From assembly GCA_963667715.1 (NCBI GenBank), contig OY763926.1, forward strand, positions 2,666,001 to 2,730,000: 64,000 nt of DNA, written 5' to 3'. The notes under the pieces are model-generated. The model did no database searches and was not told the origin of the DNA. It saw nothing but the letters and a program-made list of their open reading frames with translations. Within the stretch, counting starts at the first letter, position 1. Each line of letters begins with the position of its first letter. The position numbers and the translations under genes are program-made. Below, piece after piece: positions 8,673 through 17,245 of the stretch. The stretch comes from JAFGDI01 sp963667715 (GTDB taxonomy: Bacteria; Planctomycetota; Phycisphaerae; Sedimentisphaerales; SM23-30).

Positions 8673-10313
8673 TTAATGGCTTTTTTCACAATCACTTACA
8701 TTAACTGCGTTTTTAACCGCACCTTGGGAATTGATAACGAAAAAGATTGTTATAACAATAAGAACCAAAGCCAGGGTGGAAAGCAGATAACTGCCTGCTG
8801 CAAAACTGATCTGAGTCAGTCTGAGCAGCCCTACAGAAGTTATAATAAACATCAGGACCATTGGTATTATTATCATGCCGTAACAGCGGTTATTTCGCTT
8901 GAGCCAGACGAGCATACCGACAAAAGTGAATAATGCGATTAGCTGGTTGGCACAACCGAAAACTGGCCAGACGATCCGCCAGTCGCACAGACCAAGCAGG
9001 CCACCAAAAATAACGGTAACAATAGAAGCACAGTATTTATTACCTAAAACCTTATTAAGCTTAAGTGTATGGAACAATGCTACATCTTCACCAATATTCT
9101 GCAAGATGAAACGGGCAACTCTGGCAACAGAATCCAGACTGGTAAGAGCAAAAGACGAAACGGTAAGGATAATAAATGACTTCAGCGACTCCTGGGGCAG
9201 ATGAAAAACCTGGAGTATATTACTTAGCCCGGTAGAGAAAATGGTAAGAGGGTTGGAAAGCTCTTTATACTCAGCTGATGAAAAACCAGCAGCTACAAGC
9301 AAAGCCACAATAGCCAGTACACATTCCACCAACATCCCGCCACCGGCAATTGGCAATGCATCTGATTCTTTATTTAACTGTTTTGAAGTAGTAGCAGAGG
9401 CAAACATAGCATGATAGCCGGAGATAGCACCGCAGGCCACAGTTACAAACAAGAATGGGAACAGATACCTCGCAGGCTGAGTATCAGTAGCAGGGATAAC
9501 AAAACCATTAAAGGCAGGCATCTTTATCTCAGGATTACCCAATACCACACCACCCACACTAAGAACAATTAGGGCTAACAGGAAGAATGAGTTAAGATAG
9601 TCCCGGGGCTGTAATAATATCCATATAGGAGTAACAGACGAAACGACAATATATATCAGGATAATAGCGATCCAGACATTTTTACCCAGAGTTATCGGCA
9701 AAATACTGCCAAGACAGATACAACATACCATAAAAAGTATAGATATTATAGTGGCAGGAATAAGCGACATTTTCAGCTTATTAAGCATAAAACCGAGAAA
9801 GACGGCAACAAATACAAACATAGTTGAACAAGAAGCTGCCTCCGGGCTTTGTGCAAAATTACCAGATACAACATTAACAAATGCTGCAATAATAAGCAAA
9901 GAGGTCAGCCATATATACAGAGAAAATATCTTGAAGCTGGCCGGACCAATGTTAGCTTTTATAACTTTACTGAGATCCTGGCCCTGATGCCTGACTGAAG
10001 AGAACAGAGCCCCCAGATCATGCACCATACCAATAAAAATACCGGCCAGTACGATCCAGATCAAAACTGGCACCCATCCGAAAATACCAGCGGCAATTGG
10101 GCCAATAATGGGTGCCGCACCGGCTATCGAAGCAAAATGATGACCGAAAAGTACAGGTAACGGAGCCGGCACATAATCAACGCCATCCTTTAATGTATGT
10201 GCTGGAGTCGTGATATTATTATCGATCCCCCACTGGCGGGCCAGCCAGCGACCATAGAGTTGATAAGCTAATATAAACAATATAACAGAAGCAATAACAA
10301 TAGCACTGGCCAT
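8673..10313 (-). CDS. cstA: CstA-family carbon starvation / pyruvate-peptide transporter
   Basis: 546 residues with about 15 predicted membrane helices. The N-terminal half is the CstA domain: the FGHHFASIAGAAPIIGPIAA stretch (about 56-75) with nearby GWVPVLIWIVLAGIFIGMVHD is characteristic. Members of this family import peptides or pyruvate when carbon is scarce. It is shorter than E. coli CstA (about 700 residues) and lacks most of the long C-terminal extension, resembling the short forms common outside Enterobacteria. No neighbouring sensor (for example BtsS/LytS type) is present, so its control is unknown. Confidence 0.88.
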   Translation of the reverse strand: MASAIVIASVILFILAYQLYGRWLARQWGIDNNITTPAHTLKDGVDYVPAPLPVLFGHHFASIAGAAPIIGPIAAGIFGWVPVLIWIVLAGIFIGMVHDLGALFSSVRHQGQDLSKVIKANIGPASFKIFSLYIWLTSLLIIAAFVNVVSGNFAQSPEAASCSTMFVFVAVFLGFMLNKLKMSLIPATIISILFMVCCICLGSILPITLGKNVWIAIILIYIVVSSVTPIWILLQPRDYLNSFFLLALIVLSVGGVVLGNPEIKMPAFNGFVIPATDTQPARYLFPFLFVTVACGAISGYHAMFASATTSKQLNKESDALPIAGGGMLVECVLAIVALLVAAGFSSAEYKELSNPLTIFSTGLSNILQVFHLPQESLKSFIILTVSSFALTSLDSVARVARFILQNIGEDVALFHTLKLNKVLGNKYCASIVTVIFGGLLGLCDWRIVWPVFGCANQLIALFTFVGMLVWLKRNNRCYGMIIIPMVLMFIITSVGLLRLTQISFAAGSYLLSTLALVLIVITIFFVINSQGAVKNAVNVSDCEKSH

Positions 10314-10662
10314 AATCTGTAAAACTATCCTTTAATAATGAGAAACGATAATAAAAATTTACTAACAGCTAATTATACATTTTATCATATTTATCGGAAG
10401 TAAAAAGATCAGCAATATAACGAGAAGTTTATTCTGGCTATTAACATCCTAAACACTTGAAGATCAATGTTTTACAAATAGACCAACACAAACCACATAG
10501 TAGCGTTGGCAAGAGTGAATATGGCCATAAATTACTGGAAATCAAATGGTAAAGACAATATAATCTACAGTGGAAGTAATATGAACCGCTGACTTTACAA
10601 TACGTAATATATTGTACTATAGCTATTTACAACTATAATAAAAACATTTGTAAAATACTGAT
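10314..10662. other. Divergent intergenic region, no gene seen
   Basis: 350 AT-rich bases between the CstA-like gene and the response regulator; both promoters must lie here. Candidate hexamers (TTTACA with TATAGC or TAAAAT at poor spacings) are too weak to call. Confidence 0.45.
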
Positions 10663-10674
10663 TTGGAGAGATTT

Positions 10675-11139
10675 ATGGCAATTGACAATGCCGTCAGGGA
10701 CGAGAAACCGGTTGAAATACTGATCGTAGACGATAATATTCAGAATGCTGAGCTTTTAGAGGCATATTTGATCCCCATGGAAGCCAATATACGCATAGCT
10801 TACGATGGTATCGACGCATTGGAAAAGATAGCGGATAAAAAACCTGATATCGTACTGCTCGATGTTATGATGCCACGAATGAGTGGTTTTGAAGTTTGTC
10901 AGCGTCTCAAAAATGACCCATCGAATAAAGATATTATGATAGCTATGGTAACCGCCCTGCATGAATCTGGCGATATTGAACGTGGCGTCGAATGTGGAGC
11001 TGACGAGTTCCTGAACAAACCTATCAATAAAGCTGAGCTTTTAACCAGGGTAAGAGCCCTACTAAGAGTTCGCGGGCTCGAAAGCGAACTGGAACGCACA
11101 TTGAGCTATATGGAAGAACTTGAAAGAAAAGCCAACTAA
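10675..11139 (+). CDS. Single-domain response regulator (PleD/CheY-type receiver)
   Basis: A 154-residue protein that is nearly all receiver domain: the acidic pocket VDDN near residue 16, the phospho-acceptor Asp in IVLLDVMMPRMSGFEV, the conserved Thr/Ala region MVTALHES and the Lys in LNKPINKAEL. About 25 residues of helix follow (LESELERTLSYMEELERK), probably coiled coil, but there is no output domain. The longest frame starts at a TTG at 10663, but that TTG is part of the Shine-Dalgarno TTGGAGAG; the ATG at 10675 is the better start. No kinase is adjacent, so the partner is encoded elsewhere. Confidence 0.9.
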   Translation: MAIDNAVRDEKPVEILIVDDNIQNAELLEAYLIPMEANIRIAYDGIDALEKIADKKPDIVLLDVMMPRMSGFEVCQRLKNDPSNKDIMIAMVTALHESGDIERGVECGADEFLNKPINKAELLTRVRALLRVRGLESELERTLSYMEELERKAN

Positions 11140-11166
11140 CTCATACTCCCTATCGGACAGTGTGAG
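11140..11166 (+). terminator. Weak stem-loop after the response regulator gene
   Basis: CTCATAC and GTGTGAG can pair over seven bases (one G-U) right after the stop codon, followed by an interrupted T-rich stretch. A weak terminator or mRNA-end stabiliser. Confidence 0.35.
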
Positions 11167-11256
11167 ATAATATTTTGTTAATATTTCTTGTCACCAAATA
11201 CAGACAATAATAGCTCTGATGAATAAGAAATATTTATCAAACCAAAGGACATTACA

Positions 11257-13926
11257 ATGAAAACAGGAAATACTCTGTTCTGGATATGTTTAACTATGAC
11301 AATAGCCTTCAACTTTATGGCTTCGTCCGGTGCAGCTCAGGAAGCATCACCCTGGACAGCCAACAGTAAAGAGATCCGTTTTGTAGATGAGCCAGGCGAG
11401 ATAGTTGCCAAGCTCAGTAATGGCATGATAGCCGTTATCAAAGAAAACCATACTGCCCCGGTCGCAGCGGTCAGACTGCACGTTCGAGCCGGCAGTATAT
11501 ACGAAGGCGAACATTTAGGTGCCGGCCTGAGCCATCTATTCGAGCATCTATTAGCTGGCGGTACCACACAGGATCTGACAGAAGAACAGAGTATGAAGAT
11601 AATCCAGGAAACTGGTGCCAAGTTTAACGCTTCAACCAGCAAAGCCAGAACCCAATATTATCTAACTGTCCCGTCACGACATGTAGGTACTGCTCTTAGC
11701 ACTATAGCTAGCTGGGTAACCCGCCCGGCATTTCCAGAAGAAGAGTTTAGCCGCGAATGGGGTGTTGTCCAGCGTGAACTGGAAATGGGAACAACAGATG
11801 TAAATAGAGAGCAGTGGAAACTGCAAGACGAAATGAGATATCTGGTACATCCGGCGAAGTTCCCGGTTATCGGCCATCAGGAGATATTACAGGCCCTGAC
11901 CCGCAAACAGATAATGGACTACTACGACACAATGTATATACCCGATAACTGTGTAGTTGCGGTTGTTGGCGATATTGATGCTGAAAAAATGCTGGAAGAG
12001 GTCAAAAAGGAATTTTCCAGCTTCAAACGTAAGTTCGTTCCGACAATTGTCCTGCCTACAGAGCCGGAAGTAACAGCACCACGTACTATGGTAAAAATAC
12101 TGCCATTTATGAATGGGCCAGCCCGTTTGACAGTAGGATTCCCATCGTTCAAGCTTCAAGACCCAGATCTTTACTCACTGGATACTCTGGCTGGCATACT
12201 TGGTTCTGGCCAAAGCAGTAGATTGTATAAACGTCTGCACGAGGAAAAACAACTTGTACTGGACGTAAACTCATATAACTTTACCCCGGACTATGCCGCC
12301 GGCACGTTCTATATATCATGCGTTGTTGAGCAGGATAAGATCGACCAGACCATAGCCGAGATATGGGACGTCATTAACGAAATAAAATCTGAAGGCGTAA
12401 GCGATAAAGAACTATCTCGCACTAAAAAACAAATGCAGGTAGCCCACATCCGTAGCCACCAGACAGCAGAAGACATTGCCTCAACTATGGCTGATGATTA
12501 CCTGAGCACCGGCGATCCGCACTTCTCAGAACACTACTGCGAAAACATGCAGAAAGTTACCAAAGCTGACGTAAAGGCAATGGCACAAAAATATTTTGAT
12601 CCACAGAAACAGCTTACCCTGATATTAAGTGGTACCCCGCTCCCTAAAAAACAGGAAAAAACAGAAAGCTCCAATAAACAGTCTGCGATCAAGAAAGTCG
12701 TTTTGGAAAATGGACTGAGAGTATTGATAAAACGCGACCCAACTACCGAACTGGTAAACATGAGATTTATGACCCTGGGTGGCCTGCTTGATGAAAACGA
12801 CGCTAATAGCGGTATCACAAATATTGCAACTCAAATGGCAATTAAGGGAACCGAACACTACGACAATAATCAGATAACAGATTTCTTTGAGAATGTCGGA
12901 GGGTACATAACCCCGGAATGCAGCAATAATACTTTCGGCTACTCATCAGAAGTTATGAAAGACGATTTTACCGCCGCCTTTGATATCTTTACTGAAGTTA
13001 TCCAGAAGCCAACCTGCCCAAATGATCAGTTTGACAAACTCAAACCTGTGCTGCTTTCAAATATTGAGCAAATTGCCAATTCCTGGCAGGCAGAAGCGGC
13101 CAGACATTTCAGAGCATCATTTTTTAACAAAAACCCATATAAGAGAGCCTCATACGGCACAAAAGAGAGCCTGGCAAATCTTACTGCAGAACAAGTAAGA
13201 GAATACCTCAAAAATACACAAAGTGCTAAACGCTCAGTTTTGGTAGTATTTGGTGATATTGATGTAAAGAAAGTTGAAAGTCTGGTTATAGATAAATTCA
13301 AAGGTATGCCAGCGGGAACTGATATCGATTTTGAAAGATATGGACTCGATGAAAATAATACCCGCCGTCTACTCACTAAGAAGACAGAAAAAGAGGGAGC
13401 AACTGTAACGATCGGCATGCCTGGCATGAGAGTCTACGACACAACAGACAGCTACCCGCTTGCTGTGTTGAACCAGATGATCGGAAGTAATACAGGCTGG
13501 CTGCACAATACCCTGCGAGGTAAGTCGCTGGTATATTATGCCTTCTGCTTTGATATGAAAGGTCTGGTTCCGGGCTATGTAACTGCTACCGCTCAGTGCG
13601 AGTCTGATAAAGCACCAGAGGTATTATCGCTTATGGAACAGCTGCTAAATAAGGCCGCCAAAGGTGAATTTACCGATGACGATGTAAATGCGGCCAAGAG
13701 TAATCTGGTAAACTCTGAAGTTTTCAAGACACTTACCCTTAGCGATACTGCCAAAAATGCGGCCCTGAACGAGTTATATTATTCTGACTTCAACTACTCT
13801 TCAGGCAATGCTGACAGATATATGGCAGTTACCACAGACGCAGTTAAAAATATCGCTATGAAGTACCTTGGCCAACCAAGAACAATAACAATAAACAGTT
13901 CCAAACCAGAACTATTTAAGAAATGA
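11257..13926 (+). CDS. Two-module M16 family zinc metallopeptidase (pitrilysin/PqqL-like)
   Basis: 889 residues with a signal peptide (about 1-28), so a periplasmic or surface enzyme. Module 1 (about 45-440) carries the inverted zinc motif HLFEH (His93, Glu96, His97) and the distal Glu ligand in EWGVVQRELEMG. Module 2 (about 470-885) keeps the M16 fold, but the equivalent position reads TNIATQ with no HxxEH, so it is catalytically dead, as is usual in two-module M16 proteins where the second half closes the chamber. Likely role: degradation of small peptides outside the cytoplasm. The gene stands alone and is followed within 50 bases by the riboswitch promoter of the next operon. Confidence 0.9.
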   Translation: MKTGNTLFWICLTMTIAFNFMASSGAAQEASPWTANSKEIRFVDEPGEIVAKLSNGMIAVIKENHTAPVAAVRLHVRAGSIYEGEHLGAGLSHLFEHLLAGGTTQDLTEEQSMKIIQETGAKFNASTSKARTQYYLTVPSRHVGTALSTIASWVTRPAFPEEEFSREWGVVQRELEMGTTDVNREQWKLQDEMRYLVHPAKFPVIGHQEILQALTRKQIMDYYDTMYIPDNCVVAVVGDIDAEKMLEEVKKEFSSFKRKFVPTIVLPTEPEVTAPRTMVKILPFMNGPARLTVGFPSFKLQDPDLYSLDTLAGILGSGQSSRLYKRLHEEKQLVLDVNSYNFTPDYAAGTFYISCVVEQDKIDQTIAEIWDVINEIKSEGVSDKELSRTKKQMQVAHIRSHQTAEDIASTMADDYLSTGDPHFSEHYCENMQKVTKADVKAMAQKYFDPQKQLTLILSGTPLPKKQEKTESSNKQSAIKKVVLENGLRVLIKRDPTTELVNMRFMTLGGLLDENDANSGITNIATQMAIKGTEHYDNNQITDFFENVGGYITPECSNNTFGYSSEVMKDDFTAAFDIFTEVIQKPTCPNDQFDKLKPVLLSNIEQIANSWQAEAARHFRASFFNKNPYKRASYGTKESLANLTAEQVREYLKNTQSAKRSVLVVFGDIDVKKVESLVIDKFKGMPAGTDIDFERYGLDENNTRRLLTKKTEKEGATVTIGMPGMRVYDTTDSYPLAVLNQMIGSNTGWLHNTLRGKSLVYYAFCFDMKGLVPGYVTATAQCESDKAPEVLSLMEQLLNKAAKGEFTDDDVNAAKSNLVNSEVFKTLTLSDTAKNAALNELYYSDFNYSSGNADRYMAVTTDAVKNIAMKYLGQPRTITINSSKPELFKK

Positions 13927-13973
13927 AATAACCGTTCTCCCGACCATGGTTATAAAATAAAAATAAAAAGCAC

Positions 13974-14003
13974 TTGACGACAATACAAGATTAGTGCTAT
14001 AGT
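13974..14003 (+). promoter_or_regulatory. Sigma-70-type promoter of the cobalamin-riboswitch operon
   Basis: TTGACG at 13974-13979 and TATAGT at 13998-14003 with an 18-base spacer. The predicted transcript start near 14010 falls just before the first base of the aptamer, which is where it should be. Confidence 0.65.
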
Positions 14004-14012
14004 GTTGTCGAT

Positions 14013-14160
14013 AATTCAGTTTATGGAAAAGCCGTGAAAATCGGCTGCGGACGCGCCGCTGTAACCGGTGACAACGTACCAAGGAAGCCACTGGCAGTAA
14101 TTGCTGGGAAGGCAGGTACGGAGGATGACCCGGAAGCCAGAATATCTGAACTGAATTTAC
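14013..14160 (+). promoter_or_regulatory. Cobalamin (B12) riboswitch
   Basis: The core of the B12 element is recognisable in order: closing stem AATTCAGTT (14013 on) pairing with AACTGAATT at the end; GCCGTGAAAATCGGC, the P3-type hairpin with the conserved GTGxAAxTC; GACGCGCCGCTGTAACCGG; the highly conserved GCCACTG followed by TGGGAAGGC (P5-P6); and a closing CCCGGAAGCCAGAATA segment equivalent to the conserved AAGCCxGAAGACC box. The order, spacing and sequence agree with the E. coli btuB leader as I know it. It lies about 10 bases after a predicted transcript start and about 60 bases before an intrinsic terminator, so it most likely works by transcription attenuation, switching the downstream surface-protein genes off when cobalamin is plentiful. 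Confidence 0.92.
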
Positions 14161-14217
14161 CTGGTAAGCCTTCGCGAGTAAATCGGCTCCATGTGGTAAA
14201 TATGAATGTACATATAC

Positions 14218-14252
14218 ACCCATGCCCGTATTTTTGAGGCATGGGTTTTTTT
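14218..14252 (+). terminator. Riboswitch expression-platform terminator
   Basis: ACCCATGCC and GGCATGGGT form a perfect nine-base stem followed by seven T. A CATGTGGT segment about 30 bases upstream can pair with ACCCATG and could act as the antiterminator, so this is probably the switch by which the cobalamin aptamer controls the operon. Confidence 0.85.
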
Positions 14253-14615
14253 GTGGCTATTGGCCCGCCCCATCTCTCACGTTATTCTCTCGTAACGGGT
14301 TTTTAAGACAGTAAATACCAAATTCATGGTAACAAAAAAGGCATCGACTATAAATAGCCAATGCCCGACATGAAAGCCTGCAAACTTAAACATGCGAAAT
14401 ATAGTGTAGTATATGTACGCTTATACTGCAATCTATTTCGTTATGTACATGTCGGATATTTGATTTAGATATAGTGAAATGTTGTGCGGAGAATGTACGC
14501 GCAGACTATGCCTGCAATGGGAAACCGGGAGGTAATAGATCATGCAGTAGCAGATGAAACACAAACGACATGAAGACAAATAAAAACTAACCAGAATAAT
14601 ATTAAGGAAAATAAA
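14253..14615 (+). other. Unusually long leader between riboswitch terminator and first gene, with structured element
   Basis: About 360 untranslated bases follow the terminator. Within 14365-14455 three nested helices can form: CCGACATG/CATGTCGG (14365-14372 with 14448-14455), CGAAATA/TATTTCG (14395-14401 with 14434-14440), and GTAGTATA/TATACTGC (14406-14413 with 14422-14429, one G-U). The motif TGTACGC occurs in the inner loop and again near 14500, followed in both places by a TGCAAT. No reading frame here looks coding. It may be a second regulatory RNA, a processing or stability element, or a separate small RNA. I recognise no known family. Confidence 0.5.
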
Positions 14616-15434
14616 ATGAAGATAAAACTATCAATGTGTATTACAGCATTAACTTTAGCCAGTTCTCTGGTACAGGCGGGAATATATTCCGGTCCGACCG
14701 ACATACTAAACGCTTATGATGGAGCAATAAGCAAATCTGACAGCTCTATTACCAACTGGGCCAATAGTGTCATCGATTATTCGCCGGCACCGGGAGTAAG
14801 TGCAAGCTATCAGAACCCTGAAACCGGCTTTGGCTGTCTGGGCGACCTTTCAAGCGTTCAAATAGCAACTGGAATTTTACCTGGCTCGATAACCCTTGGC
14901 TTTGAATATGCGATCAGTAATGGAAACGGCGCAGATTTTGCTGTTTTCGAAAACGGTTTTGCCTACGGCAGTAACAGTGTATTCATGGAACTGGCATTCG
15001 TTCAGGTATCTACTGACGGCACAAATTACATTCAGTTTGATGCAATATCTACAAATACAGCTCCAACTACCGGCAGTGGCGCTTTCTCTGGCTGGGATAC
15101 AACTAATGTATATAATCTCGCCGGTAAAAACCAGTCTGGCTGGGGCACACCGTTTGATCTGGACGAGCTAAGCAGTAATTCTCTGGTGCTGGACGGTACA
15201 GTTGACCTGAATAATATTCAGTACGTCAGACTTATTGACATTCCGGGAAATGGCTCATACCTGGACTCGCTGGGTAACCCGATCTATGATGCATGGCAGA
15301 CATCAGGATCAGGCGGCTTTGACTTCAGACTCTCTGAGGGAATTGGCGTTATAAATGAAGTACCAGAACCAGCAACTCTTGCTATGCTGGGTATTGGTTC
15401 TCTGCTGTTCTCAAGAAGAAAAATTCGTTCATAA
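14616..15434 (+). CDS. PEP-CTERM surface protein with VFEN-type beta domain (candidate corrinoid-binding surface protein)
   Basis: 272 residues. The signal peptide covers about 1-22. The body is one beta-rich domain with the signature GSITLGFEYAI...GADFAVFENGF, then VQVSTDGTNY, LAGKNQSGWGTPFDLDEL and YVRLIDIPGNGSYLDSLGNP; these resemble, from memory, surface proteins often found near B12-uptake genes in Bacteroidota and others. The C-terminus is a PEP-CTERM sorting signal: VPEPATLAMLGIGSL, hydrophobic stretch, then SRRKIRS, directing export and processing by an exosortase. It is the first gene behind the cobalamin riboswitch, so a role in catching or handling corrinoids at the surface is the leading idea. 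AAGGA precedes the ATG at normal distance. Binding itself is inference. Confidence 0.85.
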   Translation: MKIKLSMCITALTLASSLVQAGIYSGPTDILNAYDGAISKSDSSITNWANSVIDYSPAPGVSASYQNPETGFGCLGDLSSVQIATGILPGSITLGFEYAISNGNGADFAVFENGFAYGSNSVFMELAFVQVSTDGTNYIQFDAISTNTAPTTGSGAFSGWDTTNVYNLAGKNQSGWGTPFDLDELSSNSLVLDGTVDLNNIQYVRLIDIPGNGSYLDSLGNPIYDAWQTSGSGGFDFRLSEGIGVINEVPEPATLAMLGIGSLLFSRRKIRS

Positions 15435-15456
15435 TATTCAATTGGAGAAATAAACA

Positions 15457-16095
15457 ATGTCACATAAAAAGAACTGGATAATAATAATGTTACTGACGCT
15501 ATCAGCAAATCTTCTTGCTGGAGCTTACACTTTTGATACTGCAAGCGGTCAGTCTGTACTCGTCGATGTCGAATCATGGTCTGGCACCGGCAGCAACGAA
15601 ACGATACTGGTAGTAGACTGGAATCGCCTTGATAATGGTCTTGAAACGGTAAGCGAATCTCACGCTTTCGGCTATCGCTGGGATGGCAGCCAAACAGTTG
15701 CTGATATGCTGGATGTTTTTTCTAATGATGGCACCCTGGCAATTACAAGCGGGTACGGTGGAGCCTTTATATATAACATTGGCTACTACGATGTTGCAGA
15801 CGATGAAGTTCATATGCACATAGAAGAAGGGAGCTGGAACCTGGCAAGCACAGATAATGCCTACGCACAATGGGGAACCTGGGGCAACTCTGAGTGGGAC
15901 TTTAATACGGCTGGTATCGATGCAGAATATCTTACTGATGGCAGTTTTGAAGGAATAAATGCAATCACCTGGTTTAGTACGCTGCCGGATTACGCCGACG
16001 ATCAGCTAGACATTCCGTTTGTAGTGCCGGAACCATTAACAGTTATTAGCTTGAGTGCTGGATCTTTACTTGCACTAAGAAGAAGGCAAAGATAA
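15457..16095 (+). CDS. PEP-CTERM surface protein, GYRWDG-type domain, in the B12-controlled operon
   Basis: 212 residues with a signal peptide (about 1-23) and a PEP-CTERM tail (VPEPLTVISLSAGSLLALRRRQR-like end, Pro-Glu-Pro then hydrophobic then Arg-rich). The mature part is a single domain with the pattern GSNETILVVDWN, then FGYRWDGSQTVADML, a glycine/tyrosine-rich middle, and YAQWGTWG. I recall this SNE..LVxDW...GYRWDG pattern from exported proteins that accompany vitamin B12 loci, but could not check. The gene follows the first PEP-CTERM gene by 22 bases with its own GGAGA site, so both are on one riboswitch-controlled mRNA. It has no enzyme motif; a binding or scaffold role is likely. Confidence 0.82.
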   Translation: MSHKKNWIIIMLLTLSANLLAGAYTFDTASGQSVLVDVESWSGTGSNETILVVDWNRLDNGLETVSESHAFGYRWDGSQTVADMLDVFSNDGTLAITSGYGGAFIYNIGYYDVADDEVHMHIEEGSWNLASTDNAYAQWGTWGNSEWDFNTAGIDAEYLTDGSFEGINAITWFSTLPDYADDQLDIPFVVPEPLTVISLSAGSLLALRRRQR

Positions 16096-16107
16096 TAATA
16101 ATTATTC

Positions 16108-16139
16108 ACCGGCAATAGTTCTCATGGATTATTGCCGGT
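16108..16139 (+). other. Intercistronic hairpin in the B12 operon
   Basis: ACCGGCAATA and TATTGCCGGT form a perfect ten-base stem with a 12-base loop between the second and third genes. No T run follows, so it is more likely a processing, stability or partial attenuation element than a terminator. Confidence 0.6.
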
Positions 16140-16162
16140 ATACCTCATTAAGAGTAATAACA

Positions 16163-17245
16163 ATGAAAAAGATTATTTTACTTATACTAATATCAACAAC
16201 AATCATCAGAGCCCAAATGCTAGAGGGCTATGCCAAATATACATATGATGAAAGTCATTTTGCTATTGAGATTGTAAACTATATCGAAGGTAACGGCGTT
16301 GGCAGAGACTATCTCAACGGGACAAAATTCAATATCCCTGAAAATGCTCTGGCCAGGCCAACCGTCGATACCACACCAGATAACTGGTATATTAACCCGG
16401 CAGATGGCAATGTGCCAGTAAACCCAGTCTATCCGGCCTTCAGAGCCAGCGAATTAGTTTCAATCGGACAGGGAGGCGAGCTGATCGTTAAGTTTGACCA
16501 TAAAATAGCAGACGATATCAACAACCCTTACGGTGTAGATTTCATTATTTTTGGCAACTCTATGTGTGTTGTCGGAAACGGTCAGGGCTGGACAAATCGC
16601 AATCCGGAATACTGCCGAATAAGCGGCGGCGGCTTTTGTGAAGGTGGTATAGTATCTGTCAGTCAAGACGGTGAGAACTGGCTTGAACTAACAGCTGGAG
16701 ATAATATTGCTGATGGCTTTGCCCCAACATTAGGGAGATTATATGAGCCGGAACTGCTGGAAAATGAACCGAATGATGGACATAATGAGCTTGGAACATG
16801 GAATAAATGGTGGACATCAGAAACCAACCCTACCCTGCCGCTTGACCCGGAAGAAGATTTCACTGACTGGAACGGCTGGTCTGTAGCTCAACTGACTAAT
16901 CATTATGGCTACTCCGCCGGCGGCAGCGGTTTTGACCTTAAATGCTTCAGAAACAGCCCAGAATGGATTCAATATATAAAGGTAAGCAACCCTGCCAGTA
17001 GTGGTAATACCCCGGAAATAGATGCTTTTTCCGATGTAAGTTGCTGCGGTGACTGGCAAAACCCGTACCCAGAAGGTGACTATAATATGGACTGCCTGGT
17101 AAGTATGGATGACTTTGCTTATCTGGCTAACCGATGGCTGGCATGTCAGGAGAATACTGATCCTCAGTTAATAAACTGCTATGATATGAATGACCTGTCT
17201 GATCTTGCAGAGAACTGGTTGGTTCGAAGCTGGGGAAATAATTAA
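16163..17245 (+). CDS. Secreted surface protein with IFGN-type beta domain and C-terminal dockerin-like motif, third gene of B12 operon
   Basis: 360 residues from the ATG at 16163, which sits after a TAAGAG site and gives a clean signal peptide (MKKIILLILISTTIIRAQ); the longer frame from 16124 starts inside the hairpin and is less likely. The body repeats the fold of the first gene in the operon: GGELIVKFDHKIAD, GVDFIIFGNS, GIVSVSQDGENWLEL, GGSGFDL and IQYIKVS. From about 305 to the end there is a dockerin-like double motif typical of Phycisphaerae exoproteins (GDYNMDCLVSMDDFAYLANRWL and DMNDLSDLAENWL), probably a calcium-binding surface-sorting or complex-assembly module. Thus this operon makes two related surface domains with two different anchoring tails. 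Corrinoid binding is inferred from regulation only. Confidence 0.85.
   Translation: MKKIILLILISTTIIRAQMLEGYAKYTYDESHFAIEIVNYIEGNGVGRDYLNGTKFNIPENALARPTVDTTPDNWYINPADGNVPVNPVYPAFRASELVSIGQGGELIVKFDHKIADDINNPYGVDFIIFGNSMCVVGNGQGWTNRNPEYCRISGGGFCEGGIVSVSQDGENWLELTAGDNIADGFAPTLGRLYEPELLENEPNDGHNELGTWNKWWTSETNPTLPLDPEEDFTDWNGWSVAQLTNHYGYSAGGSGFDLKCFRNSPEWIQYIKVSNPASSGNTPEIDAFSDVSCCGDWQNPYPEGDYNMDCLVSMDDFAYLANRWLACQENTDPQLINCYDMNDLSDLAENWLVRSWGNN

Noticed and set aside
14253..14615. Second copy of a known riboswitch class (c-di-GMP, TPP, second B12)
   Set aside because: Conserved cores of these classes are absent; only an unassigned hairpin is seen.
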